Part shown: one piece after another, positions 27,550 through 36,913 of the stretch
Layout: each line of letters opens with the position of its first letter
Numbering within the stretch: the first letter of the stretch is position 1
Assembly: GCF_052030545.1 (NCBI RefSeq)
Contig: NZ_JBPDIH010000005.1
Span: 186,001-250,000, forward strand
Reading direction: 5' to 3'
DNA from: CANMXU01 sp052030545
Lineage (GTDB): Bacteria; Pseudomonadota; Gammaproteobacteria; Enterobacterales; Alteromonadaceae
DNA: 64,000 nt
Notes under the pieces: model-generated
Told to the model about the DNA's origin: nothing
What the model saw: only the letters and a program-made list of their open reading frames with translations
Databases searched by the model: none
Position numbers and translations under genes: made by a program

Positions 27550-28863
27550 TTACCTTGATAAATTTTCAATAAGTGGCGCAGAGCTTGGCATTTTTATTTG
27601 CTCGACCTTGCCCACTAAAAAGATATATGACATCAGCCCTATTACCGCTAATGCCGCAATCATGGTTAGCGCAGCGCTAAAGTCGCCATCTTGTGCGAGA
27701 AAACCTATCGCTAACGGCACAGACACCGCCGCTAAGCCGCCAATAAAATTGAAACAACCACCCACTAAACCAACCATTTCTTTGGGTGCAATTAAGGAAA
27801 CAAAGACCCAGTTAATCGACGCTAAGCCGTTACCAAAAAAGGTTATTGATAAAAATAACGTCACCATAGCGGTGCTTTCTACATAGTTCGCGCCAATAAT
27901 GGCACTTGATAAAAACAAGCCGACCATAATCGGTGCTTTGCGTGAAAACTCATTGGAATAGCCTTTGCGTACCAACCAGTCAGAAATAAAGCCCGACAGT
28001 AATACGCCAAAAAATGCTGATAAAAACGGAATAGAGGCAACAAACCCTGTGGTTAGCTCACTTAAACCGCGATGTTTGGCAAGGTAGGTAGGAAACCAGG
28101 TTAAGAAAAAGATCATCGTGCCACCAAGGCAAAATTGACCAATGTAAATGCCCCATAACTTTTTATGACTAAAGGCAAGTTTAAGCTTTTGCCAGCTAAC
28201 GGTTTGCGACGTGCTTTTAGTTGCTTGCACCCTGGTTTTTTCCACTAGTTGGGCTTTTTCCACTTGCTGTGCTACTTCTTCTTCAGTGTTCGTATCTGGA
28301 TCGCGATAAAAGGCATACCAAATACCTGCCCAAACAATGCCAATTAAGCCAGAAACAATAAATAACCCGCGCCAGCCAAACCATTCTTGGATCACCGCTA
28401 ATACCGGCATTAAAAACGCTAAACCAATAAACTGCCCTGAGGTATAGACCGCAATAGCACTGGCGCGCTCTTTTTCGTCAAACCATTGCGTCACAATTTT
28501 ATTGTTGGCCGGATAAGACGGCGCTTCAAAAAAACCAATCGCCATACGACAACCAATGAGCGCGGCAATACTACTCACTAAGCCCTGCACTATGGTGGCG
28601 AGCGACCAAGCAACTAAAATAATAGGGTATAAAATACGCACTCTAACGTTATCAACTAATATTCCGCCGGGTATTTGCATGGCGGAATATGTCCAAGCAA
28701 ACGCTGAAAATATCAGCCCCATTTGCACGGAAGAAAGGGATAAATCATCAGACATTGCTGCTGCGGCAACCGAGATATTGGTGCGGTCCATATAATTAAT
28801 CACTACCGAAATAAAGATTAATCCGAGCACCGAAAATTTTTGTTTTTTAGTTTTATTCATCAT
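27550..28863 (-). CDS. MFS transporter of the anion:cation symporter family (galactonate/hexuronate type)
   Basis: A membrane protein of about 437 residues with 12 predicted helices. It belongs to the ACS family that includes DgoT and ExuT: SVVINYMDRTNISVAAAAM near residue 16, GWRGLFIVSG near residue 165, and the G-x-x-x-D-x-x-x-R-K-G-Y motif after helix 8. It probably carries a sugar acid by proton symport across the inner membrane. The ATG at 28863 is chosen because it directly follows the dehydratase stop codon; a TTG 9 bases upstream would overlap that gene. In this operon galactonate or a methylated or anhydro sugar acid is a reasonable substrate. Confidence 0.87.
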   Translation of the reverse strand: MMNKTKKQKFSVLGLIFISVVINYMDRTNISVAAAAMSDDLSLSSVQMGLIFSAFAWTYSAMQIPGGILVDNVRVRILYPIILVAWSLATIVQGLVSSIAALIGCRMAIGFFEAPSYPANNKIVTQWFDEKERASAIAVYTSGQFIGLAFLMPVLAVIQEWFGWRGLFIVSGLIGIVWAGIWYAFYRDPDTNTEEEVAQQVEKAQLVEKTRVQATKSTSQTVSWQKLKLAFSHKKLWGIYIGQFCLGGTMIFFLTWFPTYLAKHRGLSELTTGFVASIPFLSAFFGVLLSGFISDWLVRKGYSNEFSRKAPIMVGLFLSSAIIGANYVESTAMVTLFLSITFFGNGLASINWVFVSLIAPKEMVGLVGGCFNFIGGLAAVSVPLAIGFLAQDGDFSAALTMIAALAVIGLMSYIFLVGKVEQIKMPSSAPLIENLSR

Positions 28864-28865
28864 TT

Positions 28866-30020
28866 TTACCAATTTTGATAGCTGCCGTCAGCGCGCACCA
28901 AACGTGGTGGCTCCCAAAAATCGAAGCTGAGCTTTTGCACTGCTTGCTCGTTCACTTCAATACCTAAACCCGCACGGTTAGCGACATCAAGATAAGCGCC
29001 ATTAAGCTTGGGGCGATGACTAAATACTTCATCCACTTGTTCAAAATCGCCGTCATAGGGCGGCCACTCTAACCAGGCAAGGTTGCTGATCGCTGCGCAA
29101 TAATGAATAGAAGCGGCGGTGCAAATTGGGCTTAACGGGTTATGCGGCATCATGTCGATGTATTTGCTTTCACACATGGCAGCAATTTTCATCGACTCGG
29201 TAAAACCGCCTGCGTTGCAAATATCAACTCGGGCAAATTGCGTAATGCTTTGTTCAACAAAAGGCGCAAAGTCCCACTTGCTGGTAAATTCTTCACCTAT
29301 CGCTAATGGTGTATTTATCATCGCTTGTAACTGTTGATAACTCGCAGGTGATTCAGCGCGAATCGGCTCTTCCAAAAAATCTAAGGTATTACTAGGCATT
29401 TTTTGACAAAAAGACACCGTTTCTGCAGGCGTTAATCTATGGTGATAGTCAACTCCCAAAACGATCTCTTCACCTAGGGCTTCTCGCGCTTTGGTTAGCC
29501 AATGCGCCGCTTGTGCAATTGATTTTCGTGGACAAAATTCCGTGGCAGTTTCTGCATTACCATGCTCGCCGGTCGTGGTACGAATCGCCTGCCAGCCTTG
29601 CGCTTTCAATGTAACGAGGTGGTCTATTAATTCCTGCGAATAAGGCAATGTTGACGTGGCGAACACTGGAATTTTATCGCGCTGTTTACCACCCAATAAT
29701 TGATAAACCGGCAGGTTGAAATACTTGCCAATCACATCGTGCAAAGCAATATCAATAGCGGCAATTGCTGCGGCAAGTACCCTGCCTCCTTCAAAATACT
29801 GACTGCGATACATTTCTTGCCATAAAGCATTAGGGTTTAACGCAGACTGACCAAGTAGAAACTCTCGAAAGTGATCAATTGCGCCAACAACCGCACGTTC
29901 ACGCCCAGAAAGCCCTGACTCGCCCCACCCACAAATGCCTTGGTCAGTTTCTACTTTCACCAAACACACATTGCGAAACCCCAGCCAAAACGCGTAGGTT
30001 TTTATATTAGTGATTTTCAC
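28866..30020 (-). CDS. Galactonate dehydratase-like enolase-superfamily enzyme
   Basis: A 384-residue mandelate racemase/muconate lactonizing-type enzyme. Predicted metal ligands are Asp191 (GVDYHHR), Glu217 (DFLEEP) and Glu243/244 (IGEE); His293 (MMPHNPL) is the acid/base. This is the D-galactonate/D-gluconate/mannonate dehydratase layout, though the usual D-F-H-G-R reads D-Y-H-H-R. It would convert D-galactonate to 2-keto-3-deoxy-galactonate in the cytoplasm. The coding sequence overlaps the GntR gene by 4 bases and is followed by the transporter and aldolase. Substrate specificity within this superfamily cannot be settled by motif alone. Confidence 0.82.
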   Translation of the reverse strand: MKITNIKTYAFWLGFRNVCLVKVETDQGICGWGESGLSGRERAVVGAIDHFREFLLGQSALNPNALWQEMYRSQYFEGGRVLAAAIAAIDIALHDVIGKYFNLPVYQLLGGKQRDKIPVFATSTLPYSQELIDHLVTLKAQGWQAIRTTTGEHGNAETATEFCPRKSIAQAAHWLTKAREALGEEIVLGVDYHHRLTPAETVSFCQKMPSNTLDFLEEPIRAESPASYQQLQAMINTPLAIGEEFTSKWDFAPFVEQSITQFARVDICNAGGFTESMKIAAMCESKYIDMMPHNPLSPICTAASIHYCAAISNLAWLEWPPYDGDFEQVDEVFSHRPKLNGAYLDVANRAGLGIEVNEQAVQKLSFDFWEPPRLVRADGSYQNW

Positions 30021-30721
30021 AGGCGACCCGCACTTCTATTACTACTTTTAAGCAACTGCATCGCCCACTCGTTTTCACTGTGGTTAATATGATCTCGCAG
30101 TAATGACTTAGCTTGTTCAACCTCGCCCTTTGCTAAGGCGCTTAATAAGGCTTGATGTTCAACACCCGCTTCTTTAATACGCGAAGGTGAGATAGGTAAG
30201 GCCGCATGAAAAGCTTGTAGCAATAACTTGTTTTTCCGCCAAACACTAAGCGCTTCTTGATTGTAATGATCTTGATACATGATGCCGTGAAAAAGCGTAT
30301 CTAACTCGCGATATTTAGCGTACTCGTTACTCGCTAACGCTTGCATTTGCTCGAGTACATCTTGCAATTGTGCAATTTTTTCATCGCTGACAGTTTCAAT
30401 AAACTCGTTGATAAAATAAGGCTCTAACAAAGCCAGTAACTCAAAGGTATTACGCATCGCCGCATATTCGAAGGTCGCGACACTGGCGCCACTGTTTTTT
30501 TGAAATGATACAAACCCCTCGCCAGCTAATTGTTTCAACGCTTCACGTACAGGGTTAATGCTGGTATTAAAGCGCTTTGCCAATTCAGTGGTTACCAAAC
30601 GATCACCACTTTTTAAACGGCCTTTAGCAATATCTGACAATATTTGGTGATAAACACTGTCGCTCGCGTTTACCGACAAAGACGAAGTAAAGGTTAATAT
30701 TTGTGCACACGATTGCTGCAT
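30017..30721 (-). CDS. GntR-family transcriptional regulator, FadR/FCD subfamily
   Basis: A 234-residue regulator with an N-terminal winged helix (about residues 20-85: VYHQILSDIAKGRLKSGDRLV, ELAKRFNTSINPVREALKQLAGEGFV) and a C-terminal all-helical FCD ligand domain. The FCD domain carries candidate metal-binding residues, including H-G-I-M-Y-Q-D-H near residue 144 and the C-terminal H-x-x-H-S-E. FCD regulators usually sense small organic acids such as sugar acids. It is the first gene of the agarase/galactonate operon and is divergent from the P450 gene; the shared region carries ATTGTTGACAAT. It is the leading candidate for binding the TTGTTAACAA palindromes throughout the window. Confidence 0.9.
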   Translation of the reverse strand: MQQSCAQILTFTSSLSVNASDSVYHQILSDIAKGRLKSGDRLVTTELAKRFNTSINPVREALKQLAGEGFVSFQKNSGASVATFEYAAMRNTFELLALLEPYFINEFIETVSDEKIAQLQDVLEQMQALASNEYAKYRELDTLFHGIMYQDHYNQEALSVWRKNKLLLQAFHAALPISPSRIKEAGVEHQALLSALAKGEVEQAKSLLRDHINHSENEWAMQLLKSSNRSAGRL

Positions 30722-30798
30722 TTTTTACTTTTCCAAATTACACATTATTTACTATAGATTACACATAATGATTAAATGATCAACACATTTAACTGTTT

Positions 30799-30810
30799 AT
30801 TGTTGACAAT
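30799..30810. promoter_or_regulatory. Operator-like palindrome ATTGTTGACAAT in the GntR/P450 divergent promoter region
   Basis: A copy of the palindrome with one central change, 78 bases upstream of the GntR start and 190 bases upstream of the P450 start. Its position would allow autoregulation of the GntR operon and control of the P450 genes. Confidence 0.6.
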
Positions 30811-31000
30811 CACCCCTTATATCTACTGAGTTAAGAGCAAAAAACGCATAACTAAAAAAGGTCATTTTAGCTGTGCTACTCAAATATCCGACAAAAAGAT
30901 TAAGGCATATATTTGATATTTTATTCTTATATATTCGTATTCAAATCCAAATATGTGCAATAAAATGCTGTTATTGATTAAAAATAATAAGTAGCAAATT

Positions 31001-32164
31001 ATGGATAAATGCAAGTTTGACGACCCATTTAAAAACGCAAGAGAAGATAGCGGCATCGCGAAAATAAATGATCAAGACGAAGCTGTAACCATGGTGCTTG
31101 GTTTAAAAGATGTAAGAAAATGCGCACATAATTGGAAAACCTATCAATCGGGTGCAACCCCGGGGCGCATCGTTATTCCGTCTGAGGTAAATATTCGCAC
31201 TACAAGGCAAATTCCGTTTGAACTCGACCCGCCTGAACATAAAGATTATCGCGCTGTAGTTGAACCTTGGTTTAAACGCCCATTAGAAAGTGACTATCAA
31301 GCAAAGCTTAATCACATAATTGCCGAACTTATCGATGAAGCACTTAGCTTACAAAGCATTGAAGTAGTTGAAGAGTTTGCCTTAAAACTGCAATCACGAG
31401 CACTCACCTTGCTGTTAAATACCCCTTATGAAGAAGCGCAAACGTGGATTAATTGGGGCACACATGTTTTTAGAAGTGAAGAAACCGCATTAGATGCAGA
31501 TAAAGCCAATATTTTATACCACTATATCGATGAGCAAATTGAACGCGCCATTGCTACACCAAGCGATGATTTGTACTCAGTATTGCTAGCATCTGAAGTC
31601 AACGGTAAAAAACTCACCAAAGAAGAAGTAAAAGGGGTAATGATCCTTACTTTTGCGGGCGGTCGAGATACGATAATTAATGCCGTTACTAATACATTAG
31701 CTTACTTATCTGAGCACCCAGAGGCCTTAGCTCGTTTAAAAGCTGAACCTGAGATCAGCGGCAAAGCGGTTGAAGAGTTTGTCCGTTACTTTTCACCGCT
31801 AACGCATATGGGACGTATTAGTACCGAAGACAGTTCAGTGTGCGAGCATGCGATAAAAGCTGACAGTAAAGTATCACTGTGTTGGGCATCAGCTAATCGT
31901 GACGCTAAGGTTTTTGACAAACCCGATGAAGTGGTACTTGATAGAAAAGTAAATCCTCACGTAGGTTTTGGCTTCAGTCACCATAATTGTTTAGGTGCAA
32001 CGCATGCCAGACAATTGCTCAATTGCTTAGTGACGCAATTAGCCCAAAAAGTACAATCGATTACGATTAACGATAGCGAAGAAAACATTGAAGACTTACA
32101 ACAATTTCAACGTAAAGTCGGCTACCACAAATTAAACGTAAGCTTTCACTCAACGTGCAAATAA
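31001..32164 (+). CDS. Cytochrome P450, probable 6-O-methyl-D-galactose demethylase
   Basis: A 387-residue soluble bacterial P450. The I-helix oxygen-activation motif is AGGRDT (residues 219-224), the ExxR pair is Glu259-Arg262, and the haem loop FGFSHHNCLG holds the ligand Cys330. Ferredoxin and ferredoxin reductase genes follow after 23 and 14 bases, a complete class I electron-transfer chain. P450s of this arrangement in marine bacteria (CYP236A) oxidatively demethylate 6-O-methyl-D-galactose from porphyran, releasing D-galactose and formaldehyde. The agarase, sulfatase and anhydrogalactose genes around it make this the best assignment. It is inferred from context; I cannot verify the CYP subfamily. 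It is divergent from the GntR gene. Confidence 0.85.
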   Translation: MDKCKFDDPFKNAREDSGIAKINDQDEAVTMVLGLKDVRKCAHNWKTYQSGATPGRIVIPSEVNIRTTRQIPFELDPPEHKDYRAVVEPWFKRPLESDYQAKLNHIIAELIDEALSLQSIEVVEEFALKLQSRALTLLLNTPYEEAQTWINWGTHVFRSEETALDADKANILYHYIDEQIERAIATPSDDLYSVLLASEVNGKKLTKEEVKGVMILTFAGGRDTIINAVTNTLAYLSEHPEALARLKAEPEISGKAVEEFVRYFSPLTHMGRISTEDSSVCEHAIKADSKVSLCWASANRDAKVFDKPDEVVLDRKVNPHVGFGFSHHNCLGATHARQLLNCLVTQLAQKVQSITINDSEENIEDLQQFQRKVGYHKLNVSFHSTCK

Positions 32165-32187
32165 TAACGATATAACAAGGAATCATT

Positions 32188-32499
32188 ATGGCTAAAATTA
32201 CTTTTATCACCGCAGATGAAGAGCAAGTTACCTTAGAGGCTGATTCAGGTTCAGTAATGGAACTTGCCGTTGAAAATAGCATTAGTGGCATTGACGGCGA
32301 TTGCGGCGGTGTATGTTCATGCGCCACTTGTCATGTACAAGTAAAACCTGAGCAAATGGCACAAGTTGGCGCCGCTAGCGAAATCGAAAAAGACATGTTG
32401 GAATTAGACGATAATGCAAATGAATACAGTCGCTTATGTTGTCAAATCGATATTTCTGAACAATTAGATGGCATTACACTACACGTTGTTAGTAGTTAA
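32188..32499 (+). CDS. [2Fe-2S] ferredoxin, putidaredoxin type
   Basis: A 103-residue ferredoxin carrying electrons from the reductase to the P450. The cluster ligands are Cys39, Cys45 and Cys48 in DGDCGGVCSCATCHV, plus Cys85 in S-R-L-C-C-Q-I. The spacing matches putidaredoxin, with an extra Cys43 inside the loop. It lies between the P450 and the reductase, with a clear AAGGAATC before the ATG. Confidence 0.95.
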   Translation: MAKITFITADEEQVTLEADSGSVMELAVENSISGIDGDCGGVCSCATCHVQVKPEQMAQVGAASEIEKDMLELDDNANEYSRLCCQIDISEQLDGITLHVVSS

Positions 32500-32513
32500 G
32501 GTATTTTTGCGAT

Positions 32514-33836
32514 ATGTCGGCAACTAACGCTAAAACAGGATCAGAAAAAGTGTCAGAACAAAGCTTGGAACTCAACTCGATACAAAATGCGATACAAGAG
32601 ACACCAACCTGCATTATTGTTGGTGCCAGTCATGGTGGGGTAAATGCTGCGTTTTCACTAAGAAAAGAAGGTTGGCAAGGTGACATTATTTTAATTGATG
32701 CCGACCCTGCTCTGCCCTACCACAGACCGCCACTGTCGAAAGCTTATTTAACCGAGGCTAACGACGGTAAGCTTGCCATTCTTAAACCGCAAGCAAGTTA
32801 TGAGAAAGCCAATATTAGGCTATTGCTTGGCACTAAAGTGACCAAACTCGACCAAAAAGCACAAACCATTCAACTGGAAAATAATGTGTTGTTGCAGTAC
32901 CACAAGCTAATTTTAGCCACAGGTGCCAGTGCTTTTATACCACCAATATCAGGCATTGAAGACACTAGCAAGGTATTTACCTTGCGTACCAGCAAAGATA
33001 TTGATTTGATTAAAGCAGCCTTTCATCAAACCGAGAAAAAACGGGTTGTCATTATTGGTGGTGGCTACATTGGCTTAGAAACGGCAGCGTCGATTAAAAA
33101 GCTAGGCGGTCAGGTAACAGTATTAGAGCGAGAACAACGTTTGCTCGCTCGAGTAACATCTGCCGATATGTCTGAGTTTTTTCAGCAATTACACACCAAC
33201 AACGGCATCCTCGTTAAAACGGGGCAATCGGTTTGTGCAATGCGCTCAGCCAATAACGAAATTATTGTGGATTGTGACGATAATAGCCAATACACAGCAG
33301 ATATTGTCATCGTTGGTGTTGGCGTCAAAGTAAATCAAGCGCTGGCTGAACAAGCAGGATTAACACTACAAAATGGCATTGAAGTGAATCATCAATGCCA
33401 AACCAGCATCGATAATATTTACGCCATTGGTGATTGTGCTTTTCATCATAACCAATATTACAATCGTTGGCTGCGTTTAGAGTCGGTACAAAATGCTGTT
33501 GATCAGGCAAAAGTTGCTGCCGCAAGTATTTGTGAAAAAGAAGTTAGTTACGATGCGATACCTTGGTTTTGGTCAGATCAATTCAACGTTAAATTGCAAA
33601 TGGTCGGCTTAAATACCGGATTTGATCAGGTTATCATACGTAAAGAAAACGACGATGCTATGAAGTTTTCGGCTTGGTATTTTAATGGCGAACAGCTGTT
33701 ATCAGTTGATACCGTTAACCATGCAAAAGCCTACGTGCTCGCCACTAAGCTATTAAAGCAACGCAGTAAAATTGATAAAAGTGCATTGGCAAATAGTGAT
33801 ATTGCCTTAAGTCTAGATAGGGTAATTAACAGCTAA
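32514..33836 (+). CDS. FAD-dependent ferredoxin reductase (putidaredoxin reductase type)
   Basis: A 440-residue NAD(P)H:ferredoxin reductase. The FAD-binding motif is CIIVGASHGGVNAA near residue 33, RPPLSKAYL near residue 70 is conserved, the NAD(P) motif is VVIIGGGYIGLETAA near residue 180, and IYAIGDCAFHHN near residue 302 contacts FAD. A reductase C-terminal domain ends the protein. The N-terminus is about 30 residues longer than in putidaredoxin reductase; later in-frame ATG codons do not give a better start. It completes the P450 redox chain. A bidirectional terminator follows. Confidence 0.93.
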   Translation: MSATNAKTGSEKVSEQSLELNSIQNAIQETPTCIIVGASHGGVNAAFSLRKEGWQGDIILIDADPALPYHRPPLSKAYLTEANDGKLAILKPQASYEKANIRLLLGTKVTKLDQKAQTIQLENNVLLQYHKLILATGASAFIPPISGIEDTSKVFTLRTSKDIDLIKAAFHQTEKKRVVIIGGGYIGLETAASIKKLGGQVTVLEREQRLLARVTSADMSEFFQQLHTNNGILVKTGQSVCAMRSANNEIIVDCDDNSQYTADIVIVGVGVKVNQALAEQAGLTLQNGIEVNHQCQTSIDNIYAIGDCAFHHNQYYNRWLRLESVQNAVDQAKVAAASICEKEVSYDAIPWFWSDQFNVKLQMVGLNTGFDQVIIRKENDDAMKFSAWYFNGEQLLSVDTVNHAKAYVLATKLLKQRSKIDKSALANSDIALSLDRVINS

Positions 33837-33866
33837 CAAATAAGCGCTTTACCAAAATATTGCAGT

Positions 33867-33907
33867 AAAAAAGGGCAATGATAATTAAACGTATCGTTGC
33901 CCTTTTT
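33867..33907. terminator. Bidirectional terminator between the reductase and AraC genes
   Basis: Stem GGGCAATGAT / ATCGTTGCCC with a 10-base loop and one G-T mismatch, flanked by A-runs on the left and T-runs on the right. It sits between convergent genes and can serve both. Confidence 0.85.
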
Positions 33908-33926
33908 ACTATAAAAGAGTTACCTA

Positions 33927-34790
33927 CTAAGCTACCGTGTCTGTTTTATTAAAAAGTGCCTTTTGATATTGCAAAGGTGTGCTGTCAAATTGCTTTTTAA
34001 ACTGAGAGATAAAATGCGACGGGCTAGAAAAATTTAAATTATAGCTAATATCGGTGATCGAGACTTTGCCTCGGCTTAATAAGCGCGCCGCTTGATAAAG
34101 TTTATGCCTTAACAAGTATTCTGAAAAACTAACCCGAAAAACACGCTTAAACTGGCGAGAAAAATGCGATGGCGACATATGACACAGACTTGCCGCATCA
34201 ATCATCGACAGATCCACTTCTTCATTTTGGCGAAAATAGTTAATTACCGGCAACAGTTTATCGTAACCAGCCGCGTGATTAACACCGCTAACCTCAGCTT
34301 TTTGCACGGGTTTGCTATGTTCTGAAATCCACAAGACCAACAGCTTTAACAGCGTTAAACTCTTTTGGCTATTCGGGTTTTGCTCGTAACTGGCTAGCAA
34401 CCATTTAACCAGCTGATTAATATTTTCTTTTTCTTCAGGCGGAATACGTAAATGCATGCCTTGTTTGAAAAAATTCTCGCAGCAAACCAGCCCGACCGAT
34501 TCAAAAAATTCCGGTAATATTTGCACAATATGCCACGACTTTGCTTTAGTGCTTAATTCAAAATCATGCGCTTCTAACGCTGGCGTAAAGACAATATCGT
34601 TACTTTGCAGCTGTGTTTGCCCTAAGTTATAAAAATAATTGCCGTCAATTTCATCAAAAATAATAAACTCGTGCACTTCATGAAAATGCATAAAGCAACT
34701 ATAGGGTTCATTTTTCTGATAACTGACTTGGTGGATCTCAAACTGATAGCCTCTTTCAATACGAAAAGGCTCACAATATACATCTCTCAT
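33927..34790 (-). CDS. AraC-family transcriptional regulator
   Basis: A 287-residue protein with an N-terminal cupin-like sensor domain (about residues 10-100, with CFMHFHEVHEFIIFDE near residue 32). The C-terminal pair of helix-turn-helix motifs covers about residues 180-280: ASLCHMSPSHFSRQFKRVF then ISYNLNFSSPSHFISQFKKQF. It is divergent from the zinc alcohol dehydrogenase gene, with a 168-base shared gap, so it probably controls that gene and the esterase. Its ligand may be a sugar or an aldehyde; that is a guess. Confidence 0.9.
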   Translation of the reverse strand: MRDVYCEPFRIERGYQFEIHQVSYQKNEPYSCFMHFHEVHEFIIFDEIDGNYFYNLGQTQLQSNDIVFTPALEAHDFELSTKAKSWHIVQILPEFFESVGLVCCENFFKQGMHLRIPPEEKENINQLVKWLLASYEQNPNSQKSLTLLKLLVLWISEHSKPVQKAEVSGVNHAAGYDKLLPVINYFRQNEEVDLSMIDAASLCHMSPSHFSRQFKRVFRVSFSEYLLRHKLYQAARLLSRGKVSITDISYNLNFSSPSHFISQFKKQFDSTPLQYQKALFNKTDTVA

Positions 34791-34958
34791 AACTAACCTA
34801 CACTTTGTTACACGTCACGATAATGATATTAATAAGCAACAATGTCTAGTAGGAAAGCAAAAATAAGCATATATTTAACATTTAATCATTTAATTATGAT
34901 GGAAGTATGCTCAAGCTCATGATTGAATTAAGCTAACTAAATCTCTATTGAGCAACTT

Positions 34959-36074
34959 ATGAAAAAAACAAATGCGGTCATTTCAAATGGCAAGGGTGAA
35001 TTTTATTTAACCACTATCGACGTTGGTGAGCCTCAAGCAAACGAAGTACGGGTAAAAATAAAAGCAGCAGGTATATGCCATACCGATTGGGATTCTATTC
35101 AACACTGGAATAAAGACTTCATTGTCGGTCATGAAGGTGCCGGTATTATCGACGCTATAGGCGAAAATGTTAGCCACCTAGCCATTGGCGATAAAGTTAT
35201 TTTTAATTGGGCCATTCCTTGCGGTGAGTGCTTTCAATGCAATGAAGGTAATTTACACATTTGCGAAAAAAATTCGCCCGTATGTGGCTGTGAATTAGAG
35301 GGCCATGCCCATATTGAAAGTAGCCAACATAACCACACACCTATTGAGCGTTCTTTTCATTTAGGTACCATGTCTGAATATGCTGTGGTCAAAAGCCAAG
35401 CCGTGGTGAAAATTAACAGCGACATTTCATTTGCTGCCGCAGCAATTGTTGGTTGCGGGGTAATGACCGGATGGGGCTCTGTGGTTAATGCCGCTAAAGT
35501 TGATGTTGGCAGTAGCGTTTGTATTATTGGTTGTGGCGGTGTTGGCTTAAATGCAATTCAAGCCGCGAAACAGTCAGGTGCGGCAAAAATTATTGCAATT
35601 GATATAAACGAACAACGTTTAGCGCAAGCTAAAAGTTTTGGCGCAACTCACGGCGTAATTGCCACAAAAGCCGATAGTGATTTTAAAAACGTTGCCAATG
35701 AAGTAAAAGCCTTAACTCAAGGTCGCGGCGCCGACTACGCCTTTGAATGTACCGCAATTCCAGCCCTTGGCTCAGCGCCTTTGGCCTTAATTAGAAATGC
35801 CGGCACAGCGGTGCAAGTGAGCGGCATTGAGCAGCGTATTGACTTTGACTGTGAATTATTTGAATGGGACAAAATTTACATTAACCCGCTATATGGCATG
35901 TGTAACCCTGAACGCGATTTCAATAAAATTCTCAGCCTTTATAACAATAACCAAATGAAACTAGAAGAATTAGTCACTAAAACCTATACCTTAGCGACGT
36001 TACAACAAGGCTTTGACGATATGCTGAACGGGCGGATCGCCAAAGGTGTGGTGATCATTGATGAAACCGAGTAA
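34959..36074 (+). CDS. Zinc alcohol dehydrogenase, class III-like (probable formaldehyde detoxification)
   Basis: A 371-residue medium-chain dehydrogenase. Catalytic zinc ligands are Cys40 (GICHTDW) and His58-Glu59 (GHEG); structural zinc ligands are Cys88, Cys91, Cys94 and Cys102. The Rossmann motif is IIGCGGVGLNAIQAA near residue 184. It resembles the class III / S-(hydroxymethyl)glutathione dehydrogenase group. With the P450 upstream and a FrmB-like esterase 5 bases downstream, oxidation of formaldehyde released by demethylation is likely. A general aldehyde reductase role is the alternative; an ADH paired with such P450 clusters has been linked to formaldehyde removal in marine flavobacteria. 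Confidence 0.82.
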   Translation: MKKTNAVISNGKGEFYLTTIDVGEPQANEVRVKIKAAGICHTDWDSIQHWNKDFIVGHEGAGIIDAIGENVSHLAIGDKVIFNWAIPCGECFQCNEGNLHICEKNSPVCGCELEGHAHIESSQHNHTPIERSFHLGTMSEYAVVKSQAVVKINSDISFAAAAIVGCGVMTGWGSVVNAAKVDVGSSVCIIGCGGVGLNAIQAAKQSGAAKIIAIDINEQRLAQAKSFGATHGVIATKADSDFKNVANEVKALTQGRGADYAFECTAIPALGSAPLALIRNAGTAVQVSGIEQRIDFDCELFEWDKIYINPLYGMCNPERDFNKILSLYNNNQMKLEELVTKTYTLATLQQGFDDMLNGRIAKGVVIIDETE

Positions 36075-36079
36075 CTGAT

Positions 36080-36913
36080 ATGACAATTTTACGTGTTGAA
36101 AAGTCAGCGCCAAATTACAGCCGAGAAAATACCACCACCCTAACCTTGCACAGCAGTCATATTGGCGGTCGACAAGATGTTAGCATTTATCATCAAGCAA
36201 CAACTGCTCAAGAGTTGCCGATCATTGTGTTATTGCATGGTGTATATGGTTCAAATAATGTCTGGATGGAGTTAGGCGGCGCGCATCTGGTTTATGAAAA
36301 GTTGCGCCAACAAGGCTTAAACGAATTTGTATTAGTAATGCCTTCTGATGGTGGCTTGTGGGACGGATCTGGTTATTTACCCTTGTTAGAACATGGCGAC
36401 TATGAAAAATGGATAGTTGAGGATGTTATTAACACCGTGGTTGAAAACATTGAATGTGTCAGTACGCAAAGCAATATTTACCTAACAGGTTTATCGATGG
36501 GCGGCTATGGCGCGTTGCGTTTAGGCGCAAAATATCCGGAACGCTTTTGCGGCATATCCGCTCATTCATCAGTAACCTCATTAGCTGACTTACAACAATT
36601 TATTGAGAATCCGATCAGCGATTACTGCTGTGAAGATGCAAACGAAAGCAATATTATCTATTGGTTAGCAAAACATAAAGATGCCCTACCACCGTTAAGG
36701 TTAGATTGCGGAGAAAGCGACTCGCTTTATCAGAGTAATCTTGCCTTATGTAATGAAATGACGGCAATTGACATCGACTTTCAATTTGAAGCCTTAAGTG
36801 GCGGTCACGAGTGGCCGTATTGGCACAACAACCTATCAAAAACATTGCTGTTCTTTAATACGATAGAAAATGCGATAGAAAATGCGATAGAAGAAAAAGC
36901 TAGCAAAAAGTAG
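36080..36913 (+). CDS. Esterase-D-type alpha/beta hydrolase (S-formylglutathione hydrolase-like)
   Basis: A 277-residue cytoplasmic alpha/beta hydrolase. The oxyanion-hole segment is LLHGVYGS near residue 51, and the nucleophile elbow is GLSMGGYG with Ser139. The probable acid is Asp in L-D-C-G-E-S-D near residue 217, and the His is in GGHEWPYW near residue 252. It resembles FrmB/YbgI-type esterases and S-formylglutathione hydrolase. Together with the upstream dehydrogenase it would turn formaldehyde into formate through a thiol adduct. A sugar-ester esterase is also possible. The C-terminus carries a short repeat, N-A-I-E-N-A-I-E. Confidence 0.75.
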   Translation: MTILRVEKSAPNYSRENTTTLTLHSSHIGGRQDVSIYHQATTAQELPIIVLLHGVYGSNNVWMELGGAHLVYEKLRQQGLNEFVLVMPSDGGLWDGSGYLPLLEHGDYEKWIVEDVINTVVENIECVSTQSNIYLTGLSMGGYGALRLGAKYPERFCGISAHSSVTSLADLQQFIENPISDYCCEDANESNIIYWLAKHKDALPPLRLDCGESDSLYQSNLALCNEMTAIDIDFQFEALSGGHEWPYWHNNLSKTLLFFNTIENAIENAIEEKASKK

